NCBI GenBank assembly: GCA_030607345.1
Contig: JAUWKC010000031.1
Coordinates: forward strand, 1 to 9,680
Length of the DNA: 9,680 bases
Source of the DNA: Planctomycetota bacterium
GTDB taxonomy: Bacteria > Planctomycetota > Phycisphaerae > Sedimentisphaerales > SG8-4
Direction of reading: 5' to 3'
Both the position numbers and the translations under genes were made by a program. Below, piece by piece: positions 4,583 through 9,680 of this stretch; the first letter of the stretch is position 1; every line of letters begins with the position of its first letter. The notes beneath the pieces were generated by a model that was given only the letters and a program-made list of their open reading frames with translations, was not told where the DNA came from and did no database searches.

Positions 4583-6178
4583 TCAGTCTGTACTATTTGC
4601 GTGACGTTTGAAATAGACCACCAGCCCGTCAGGGTACGTTTGCTTTTCCCAGGCCTCGGGTTTAGCCTGAACAGTTGCTCGCAGCAGTGGCGTTTCAATG
4701 CTTTTTAGTTCTTGTCCGACCAGCACGGCGGAGGGGTTCGTGGTTTTTATTAGCTTCTCAAGCGATTCCGGCCCGACGGTGTGCGTGACGGCGCGGTCGG
4801 CCGGCGAGAGGCGGTCGGCGACTCTGTAAGCGAATGGTCCTGCGGAAAACTCGGTGTAGATATCGCAGCCTCCCTCGAGGGCAAAGAGCGGCGCCAGGGT
4901 CAGGATTGGCCCCGGGCTTTCTGTCCTTTCGGCGATATCCAGAGAGGTGTTATGCAGTTCGAGCGGCACCCAGGAATTAGGGTCAAACAGCTTCGGGATT
5001 CTCTTTAATACGACAGGGTGAAAAACAACTGCCAGCAGGGCGGAGGCGGCTATGAATATAGCGACGCCATTAAAGCAGGTTCTGTTGCGGAGTCTGCTGA
5101 GCCACGCGATGGGCAGGGCGAAGCTGATGAGCACAAAAGGCACCGGCGCCGCAAAGTACTGAATCCAGGCTGTTGGCGGTATAAAAGCGATGCCAAAAAA
5201 GGCCAAGGCCGGCAGTAGGGCGAGCACTGCCTGGGCGGCCTTTGGGGTCTTCAGGCTGCGCCGGTTCAGTAACAGCGCGATGCAAAGACAGAATGCTATC
5301 AGTACCAGTAAGAGGCACGCAGGGGTGGTAACGAACGCCAGTGCAAGTTTGCTTTTTTCAAAAACCAGGCCGGTTTGTTCGAGAAATTGTGCGTTCAGTT
5401 TTGGTATTTGAAAGAGGTTCAGGCCGACAGCTCGCGGCGCCGAGATGATGAGCCAGGCGGGCCAGACGGCCACGGCTCCGGCGGCGATTAGAAACGAGGC
5501 GGCGCTTTTGAGCCTTTGCGGCAGCGGCCGGCCGGGCCGGACCAGCAGAAAAACCAGGAACATCAGTTCTATAAGGCCGGTGGTTATCCGCATACAGGTT
5601 GCCAAGGTAAGCAGAGCACCGGCCAGAGCAATCCGTAGGCAGCTTGCTCTGCCTTCCGGGCCGGTGGATGTAAACAGCACCAAGGAAATGACAACGCACA
5701 GGACGACCGGGTCGTGATTCCAAGCGAAACCATTGGCATAATCGACGAAGGGATTGAACAGATAGAGGACGAGGCAGGCGGCCCCGAGCAGGGAACCGAT
5801 GACCATTCGAGGGCCGAAGATGCGGCGGTATATGACAACGATGCAGGCGGCGATAAGGATGTCACAAACGGTCGACAGAAGTCTGACGGTAAGCAGATAA
5901 TGCGTTGTGTCGAGGGCCTTGAACAGGCCTGCACAGTGCAGAGGATGATATGGCATCTGGGCCACGTAGGAGAAGTCGCGGTATATCGTTTTTCCTTCGG
6001 CGAGCAGGACGCCGGCTGTGCAGTACATCTGTTCATCGTGGCCGAGAGGTTTGGTCATGCTGTTTGCCAGTGTTGCCAGGGCGGCGACTGCAATCAGAAC
6101 GACGAGGAAAGCCGTGACGACTTTGACCGGCGTACGATTCGACGATTCCACAATGTCCGTATGCGAGTGAATTACCAT
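4583..6178 (-). CDS. Polytopic membrane glycosyltransferase-like protein (GT-C fold, family 39-like)
   Basis: This 531-residue integral membrane protein has about ten or more hydrophobic segments. A short cytoplasmic N-terminus and first membrane helix (about 20-40) lead to 'KPLGHDEQMY' at 43-52. The Asp48-Glu49 pair in the first extracytoplasmic loop is where GT-C enzymes such as ArnT and protein O-mannosyltransferases place their catalytic acid. 'YRDFSYVAQMPYHPL' (66-80) also fits the family, as does a soluble C-terminal domain after about residue 400. Such enzymes transfer sugars from polyprenyl-phosphate donors to lipids or proteins outside the membrane. Acceptor and donor cannot be told here. 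The ATG at 6178 overlaps the stop of the preceding gene by 7 bases (ATGGTAA) and has no good ribosome binding site, so it is probably translationally coupled. It is the last gene of the operon. Confidence 0.8.
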   Translation of the reverse strand: MVIHSHTDIVESSNRTPVKVVTAFLVVLIAVAALATLANSMTKPLGHDEQMYCTAGVLLAEGKTIYRDFSYVAQMPYHPLHCAGLFKALDTTHYLLTVRLLSTVCDILIAACIVVIYRRIFGPRMVIGSLLGAACLVLYLFNPFVDYANGFAWNHDPVVLCVVISLVLFTSTGPEGRASCLRIALAGALLTLATCMRITTGLIELMFLVFLLVRPGRPLPQRLKSAASFLIAAGAVAVWPAWLIISAPRAVGLNLFQIPKLNAQFLEQTGLVFEKSKLALAFVTTPACLLLVLIAFCLCIALLLNRRSLKTPKAAQAVLALLPALAFFGIAFIPPTAWIQYFAAPVPFVLISFALPIAWLSRLRNRTCFNGVAIFIAASALLAVVFHPVVLKRIPKLFDPNSWVPLELHNTSLDIAERTESPGPILTLAPLFALEGGCDIYTEFSAGPFAYRVADRLSPADRAVTHTVGPESLEKLIKTTNPSAVLVGQELKSIETPLLRATVQAKPEAWEKQTYPDGLVVYFKRHANSTD

Positions 6179-7179
6179 TCTGTCAGTTCGCCGAGAAGTT
6201 CCTCGACCAGGTCTTTCATTGTGACAATGCCTATCGGTCTTGGTTTTGCCGCGGCCGTTCTTGTGACCAGGGCCATTTTTTGGTTTTCGTTCTGCATAAC
6301 GTCTATGGCCTGTGAGACGGTGGCGCCGGCGGGCAGGTTACGGATGGGCTTTATGAAATCCGCCAGGTCCGTGAATTCCACAGGCGCGGTCAGCGTTTCG
6401 TAAACGTTTATGAAGCCGACGATATTCGCGGCGGAGCCTTGGTAAACGAGCAGCCTGGTGAAGGCGTGCTGTTTTAGTTTTTTCAGGAGTAAGGCTTTGT
6501 CGCAATTTGTCGGGACCATCTGGACTTTGCTAATCGGTGTCATTACGGCCCTGAGCTGCATCTCCGGGATTCGGATGAGACGGTTCATCATATCGACCTG
6601 AACGGGGCTTAGGAAGCCTTCTTCTTTGGTTTCTCTGACGATTGATTTGATGTGGTGCTCCCGGACGTCGGATGTTACGGTTTTGGCGAATGTGGGTGTG
6701 CCGACCAAGGTGGCAAAGATGCGTGAGAAACCTTTGAGAGCGGGCACCACCAGCGACAAGGTGAGCAGCTTGTGAAAGACATACAACAGAGGTGCGCAAA
6801 AAGGCATAAGATAATCGGCCCGGTAGAAGAAGATGTTTTTTGGTATCAACTCTGCGAAGATAAAGAGCGTCGGTGCGACTATGCCGGTGGCAAAGAGCTC
6901 GGCGGAGTGTTCGGAGTGTACCGCGGTCAGCAGCATCATTGTGACGATGCTTGTGGCAAGGTAGTGGGCGAGATTTGTTCCGACGAGCATTGAGAGCAAG
7001 AAGCCGGGGCTGTCGTGCATGGAGCTTGCCAGCAGCCGATAGCGCATCTTCTTCTTTTCGACGCCGAGCCTCAGTCGAAGTCGACTGAGCCTGTACATTC
7101 CGGTTTCGGAACCGGCAAAGAACCCGGCAAGGATGACGAAGCATATAACGGCCAGGATTTGCAGGATGTTATTAACCAT
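6172..7179 (-). CDS. Short HlyC/CorC-type protein: CNNM membrane domain plus CBS pair, no C-terminal domain
   Basis: The protein has 335 residues from the ATG at 7179. A TTG six codons upstream (7197) is possible but less likely. Residues 1-165 form the CNNM (DUF21) domain with about three or four membrane helices, including 'GFFAGSETGMY' (19-29) and the signature 'FAELIPKNIFF' (108-118). Residues about 205-330 form a CBS pair ('AVMTPISKVQMV', then 'PIGIVTMKDLVEELLGELTE'). It ends right after the second CBS domain and lacks the CorC_HlyC domain of its upstream paralogue. CNNM/CorC proteins are linked to magnesium or other divalent cation transport and homeostasis at the inner membrane. Ion and direction are unproved here. 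The start overlaps the stop of the upstream gene by 8 bases (ATGGTTAA), without an obvious ribosome binding site, suggesting coupled translation. It may pair with its longer neighbour. Confidence 0.9.
   Translation of the reverse strand: MVNNILQILAVICFVILAGFFAGSETGMYRLSRLRLRLGVEKKKMRYRLLASSMHDSPGFLLSMLVGTNLAHYLATSIVTMMLLTAVHSEHSAELFATGIVAPTLFIFAELIPKNIFFYRADYLMPFCAPLLYVFHKLLTLSLVVPALKGFSRIFATLVGTPTFAKTVTSDVREHHIKSIVRETKEEGFLSPVQVDMMNRLIRIPEMQLRAVMTPISKVQMVPTNCDKALLLKKLKQHAFTRLLVYQGSAANIVGFINVYETLTAPVEFTDLADFIKPIRNLPAGATVSQAIDVMQNENQKMALVTRTAAAKPRPIGIVTMKDLVEELLGELTEW
7070..7089. repeat. Perfect 9-bp inverted repeat with 2-base centre inside a coding region
   Basis: CTCAGTCGA and TCGACTGAG flank AG. 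The repeat lies about 30 codons into the short CNNM gene, over the Leu-Ser-Arg-Leu-Arg-Leu-Arg stretch. In the mRNA it would form an 8-bp stem with an ACUU loop. Part of the symmetry follows from the repeating Leu/Arg codons. Confidence 0.8.
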
Positions 7180-8476
7180 TATCGTCGATAGGCTCAAGGT
7201 TTAATAGTAATGTTTCTATTCTGCGTTTTCGCACGCGTTCGACGGTGAACCTGAGGTTTTTCCAATGTGCAACGTCGCCGTTTTTCGGTATCCTGCCGAG
7301 AATGGCGGTGACGAGCCCTCCTATGGTTGAGAACCTGGTTTCGGCTATGTCGACTCCGAAGACGTCTGCCCAGTCGTGCAGGGCGAGGCTTGCGGCCAGT
7401 CTGTACTCGAATGGTCCTGTCTGACGGATTGGTTCGATACCGTTTGTAACCTCGATTGGTCCGAGCAGCTCCTCGGCGATGTCCTCGAGTCGGACGTCAC
7501 CTGCGATGCCGCCGTATTCATCAACGACTATTGTCGTGTCGGTGTGGGTGTTGCGGAAGAATTCGAGCAGAGAAACGACAGACTTTTGCTCTGGTACAAA
7601 GTCGACTCTGCGGACGAGTTTGTCGAGGGATTTATGTGGCTGGAGCAAGAGGTCTCTCAGGTGGACAAGTCCGACGATGTCGTCCTTGTTCTTGACGTAT
7701 ACGGGCAGCTTCGTGAGGTGATTTTGCTGCATAAGCCGGCGAGCTTTGCCGGGAGCGTCGGTGACGGAGCAGGCAACCATATCGACGCGCGGGCGGAGGC
7801 AGTCGCGGACCTTGAGAAATCCCAGCTCGATGATTTCACCGAGGAGTTTGTTCTGGTCGGCGGTGATGAGACCGCGTTTTTGTATCTTGTCGACGAGCAG
7901 CCTGAGCTCGGCGGCAGTCAGAGGTTTCGGGTGTTTGACCGGTCCGAGAAGCAGCCGCAGCGTGGGTTCGACTATGAAGATTCGGGATAAGGATATAACA
8001 GGTGTAAGAACTCGTGAAATCATATAAATGGGCAGGGCGGCGAAGATGCTGACGGAGCGTGAGTTAGTGTAGGCGAGGGATTTCGGCAGTATTTCGCCGA
8101 AGAGTATGAGCACTATGAACGAAGCGACTGCGGTGATTGTTCCGGCGGTGACGCCACATCGCTGGGCGACTCTTGCCGTCAGTACGCTGGCCGTGGCGAA
8201 ATAGAGCACGTTAACCACCATGTTGCCGAACGACAGGCAGCTTAAGAGCCGGCTTGGTTTGTTAATAAGCCGAGCGGCAAGATGCTGCAGGCTGTGGTCG
8301 GATTCTTCGAATTGTTTTCTCCGGCGGTGTGATATGTTGAAAAAAGCGGTTTCTGCTGCCGAGAAGAAAGCAGAAGCTGCCAGCAGCACCAGCATCAGGA
8401 CCGGCCCGGAAAACTGGTAAAGCAGCTCCGATATCGCGGCGATATGGGCAACGTACTGGGTCAGATTGGCCGGCAT
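7172..8476 (-). CDS. HlyC/CorC family protein: CNNM membrane domain, CBS pair, CorC_HlyC domain
   Basis: The 434 residues match the complete architecture of the family. Residues about 22-195 are the CNNM (DUF21) domain: 'ASAFFSAAETAFF' (35-46), several membrane helices and 'LFGEILPKSLAY' (125-136). Residues about 222-340 are the CBS pair, with 'LRPRVDMVACS' at the start and the typical 'VVDEYGGIAGDV' (317-328) and 'EDIAEELLGPIE' at the end. Residues about 350-430 are the CorC_HlyC transporter-associated domain ('FSTIGGLVTAILGRIPKNGD'). Members act in Mg2+/Co2+ resistance and efflux or in magnesium homeostasis; the older haemolysin label is misleading. The ATG at 8476 shares one base with the TGA of the kinase gene (TGATG), so translation is probably coupled. 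No strong ribosome binding site is seen. A symmetric ATATCGC-G-GCGATAT lies at 8431-8445 within its first codons. Confidence 0.93.
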   Translation of the reverse strand: MPANLTQYVAHIAAISELLYQFSGPVLMLVLLAASAFFSAAETAFFNISHRRRKQFEESDHSLQHLAARLINKPSRLLSCLSFGNMVVNVLYFATASVLTARVAQRCGVTAGTITAVASFIVLILFGEILPKSLAYTNSRSVSIFAALPIYMISRVLTPVISLSRIFIVEPTLRLLLGPVKHPKPLTAAELRLLVDKIQKRGLITADQNKLLGEIIELGFLKVRDCLRPRVDMVACSVTDAPGKARRLMQQNHLTKLPVYVKNKDDIVGLVHLRDLLLQPHKSLDKLVRRVDFVPEQKSVVSLLEFFRNTHTDTTIVVDEYGGIAGDVRLEDIAEELLGPIEVTNGIEPIRQTGPFEYRLAASLALHDWADVFGVDIAETRFSTIGGLVTAILGRIPKNGDVAHWKNLRFTVERVRKRRIETLLLNLEPIDDNG

Positions 8477-9267
8477 CAGCTATTACCCGACTGTGGTCCG
8501 GGCAGGGTTATTCTGAAAGCGGTTTTCTTTTGCGGCTCGGATTCAACTGCTATTGAGCCTTTATGGACATCAATTATCCTTTTGCAAAATGCAAGTCCGA
8601 GTCCGCAGGCCCGGCGTCCGGACGGAGATTTGTCATTTGCTTTGGTGCTGAAAAAGGCCTCGAAGATTCTGTCGAGATTTTCCGGCTGGATTCCGCATCC
8701 GGTGTCAGTGACATCTATGGTGGTCGTCTCTGGGCAGCGACGCGCCCTTATGGTCAGGGTTCCTCCCGTTGGCAGCATGGCCTCGCGGGCGTTGAAAATC
8801 AGGTTCATCAATACCTGCTGGAGCTGGACGGGTACAACACGGATTGTGAGCTGCTCGGGAATGTCGACAATTACGGTTATGCCGTCCTTTGAGAAGTCGC
8901 GGCACAGGCAGGCAAAAATTTGCTGCACAAGGCTACCGAGGTTGGCGTCGGTTTTTTCTTCGGTTTGGCCCGTAGCCAGGGCCAGCAGGCTCTCGGTAAC
9001 CTTCGCGGCTCGCTGCGAGTTTCCGACGGTTTTGCTGAGCGCCTTTTCGACCAGGGCCGTATCGTCCGGATTCTTCTGCGCCAGGGCGGCATAGCCGGCA
9101 AGCGGCGTCAGCAGGTTGTTGATTTCGTGAGCTATCATACATGCGGCCATTCCGATGTTGGCCAGGGCTTCGAGCTTTTCTGTCTGCAACTGAAGGGCGG
9201 TATTCTGCGTCTGCTGGTCCTCAAGCAATCGGTGCATAGAGAGGCGTTTTTCGATAATGCTTGTCAA
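8476..9267 (-). CDS. Soluble sensor-less histidine kinase (NtrB-like)
   Basis: The protein has 263 residues if it starts at the TTG at 9267. That start has AGGAG (complement of 9275-9279) at 7 bases. The frame is open to another TTG at 9336, which lacks a ribosome binding site and overlaps the likely promoter. Residues about 10-37 look like a coiled coil. 'MIAHEINNLLTPLAGYA' carries the phosphoacceptor His47, followed by the dimerisation helices. The ATP-binding domain shows the N box with Asn159 ('LMNLIFNAREAM'), G1 'DTGCGI' (188-193), F box 'FEAFFSTK' (202-209) and G2 'GLGLAF' (222-227). These motifs are all intact, so it should autophosphorylate. There is no membrane segment, PAS, GAF or receiver domain, and no response regulator in the window. 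It heads an operon with two CNNM/CBS genes, so the signal may concern ions or envelope state (inference). Confidence 0.92.
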   Translation of the reverse strand: MTSIIEKRLSMHRLLEDQQTQNTALQLQTEKLEALANIGMAACMIAHEINNLLTPLAGYAALAQKNPDDTALVEKALSKTVGNSQRAAKVTESLLALATGQTEEKTDANLGSLVQQIFACLCRDFSKDGITVIVDIPEQLTIRVVPVQLQQVLMNLIFNAREAMLPTGGTLTIRARRCPETTTIDVTDTGCGIQPENLDRIFEAFFSTKANDKSPSGRRACGLGLAFCKRIIDVHKGSIAVESEPQKKTAFRITLPGPQSGNS

Positions 9268-9309
9268 GGCACGGCTCCTGTTATACAATCTGGTTTTGCT
9301 ACGGTAATT

Positions 9310-9336
9310 ATTATACAGCCGATTGTCGGTTTTCAA
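9310..9336 (-). promoter_or_regulatory. Probable promoter of the kinase/CNNM/glycosyltransferase operon
   Basis: On the minus strand TTGAAA (complement of 9331-9336) and a perfect TATAAT (complement of 9310-9315) are separated by 15 bases, shorter than ideal. Transcription would start near 9303, leaving a leader of about 36 bases before the TTG at 9267. This supports that start over the one at 9336. Confidence 0.45.
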
Positions 9337-9430
9337 GTAGTTATATCGACCTGTTGCGAAGTTTTTCTTGAGTTGTAATAAGGCGTCTCAACGGGAGAAA
9401 CTGAACTATTCAAGTATTGCTGATTCTGCG

Positions 9431-9680
9431 ATGGATGAGCAAAAGATTCTGGAAGAGCTGACGGCATTGCTGGAAGCGAGCAATGTCACTATACGGCGAG
9501 AGCCGCTGGGCGGGAGCGGCGGGGGGCTCTGCATGGTAAAAGGTGAGCGGATTTATTTTCTGGATACCGAGGCTGCGTCGGCGGACTCGGCCGCTGCCTG
9601 CGCCGAGGCCGTATCGGAAATAGTGGACATTGACAGTATATATCTCAAACCACAGGTACGGCAGTTCATAGAAAGCCGCA
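9431..9680 (+). CDS. Partial CDS, small conserved hypothetical protein
   Basis: The frame opens with ATG at 9431 and is still open at the window end, giving 83 residues: 'MDEQKILEELTALLEASNVT', a glycine-rich 'PLGGSGGGLCMVKGERIYFL', then 'DIDSIYLKPQVRQFIESR'. The pattern of a predicted helix, a Gly-rich turn with one Cys, beta strands and a C-terminal 'YLKPQVRQFI' helix matches a short protein family of about 85-95 residues that I remember from planctomycetes, so the stop is probably just beyond the edge. I know of no assigned function. There is no good ribosome binding site before this ATG. The frame continues open upstream, so a CTG at 9401 (GGGAG close by) or a TTG at 9368 cannot be excluded. 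It diverges from the kinase operon across a 163-base gap. Confidence 0.7.
   Translation, partial: MDEQKILEELTALLEASNVTIRREPLGGSGGGLCMVKGERIYFLDTEAASADSAAACAEAVSEIVDIDSIYLKPQVRQFIESR

Noticed and set aside
5714..6403. A 229-codon plus-strand frame across the glycosyltransferase start and the end of the short CNNM gene.
   Set aside because: It lies antisense to two well-supported genes, its product has no recognisable domain, and it crosses their junction.
7376..7990. A 204-codon acidic plus-strand frame inside the full-length CNNM gene.
   Set aside because: It is a mirror of the real gene, rich in Glu/Asp/Val as expected from its complement, and has no domain match.
8431..8445. Symmetric ATATCGC-G-GCGATAT near the start of the full-length CNNM gene, a possible operator.
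   Set aside because: It is short, inside the coding region and explained by the His-Ile-Ala-Ala-Ile-Ser codons. I see no second copy in the window.

Overview
The window looks like a chromosomal segment of a planctomycete, most likely of the Phycisphaerae or a close relative. This is inferred from three things. One gene combines a zinc ribbon, a DUF4190-type membrane region and a pseudopilin-like C-terminus with an H-x10-DG motif (HQGEGQNVAFVDGH). Many starts have weak or no Shine-Dalgarno sequence. Several small proteins resemble planctomycete families as I remember them. Base composition is moderately GC-rich by eye, and genes lie on both strands. I see no rRNA, tRNA, CRISPR array or intact mobile element.

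Left part (1-2797). The minus strand carries the first 33 codons of a gene that leaves the window at base 1. Upstream of it is the zinc-ribbon/DUF4190/pseudopilin-like gene (153-1250), with a good promoter and ribosome binding site. Diverging from it on the plus strand is a small two-CBS-domain protein (1479-1887) broken by a single-base frameshift, then a 67-residue cysteine-rich protein (2014-2217). About 580 bases of gene-poor DNA follow (2218-2797). They hold a doubtful ORF with a Lys/Gln repeat tail, a strong intrinsic terminator and a 26-codon ORF that may be the remnant of an integrase start.

Middle (2798-4538, plus strand). proB (glutamate 5-kinase with a C-terminal PUA domain) stands alone, without proA. 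After it comes the most intriguing non-coding element of the window. A near-consensus sigma-70 promoter is followed by a transcript of about 75 nt that can fold into two hairpins. The second hairpin is an intrinsic terminator, and it sits in the leader of a small putative lipoprotein gene. This could be a small RNA or an attenuator/riboswitch, and I do not recognise its family.

Right part (4583-9267, minus strand). Four genes are packed with overlapping stop and start codons and probably form one operon. In transcription order they are a soluble NtrB-like histidine kinase with no sensory domain, a full-length HlyC/CorC-type CNNM-CBS membrane protein, a shorter CNNM-CBS paralogue lacking the C-terminal domain, and a polytopic GT-C-like glycosyltransferase. 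A promoter lies just upstream of the kinase start chosen here. Diverging from it at the right edge is a partial gene (9431 onwards) for a small protein I recognise only as a likely conserved hypothetical.

The genes do not add up to one obvious new system. The best leads are the leader RNA before the lipoprotein, the kinase/twin-CNNM/glycosyltransferase operon and the frameshifted CBS gene.
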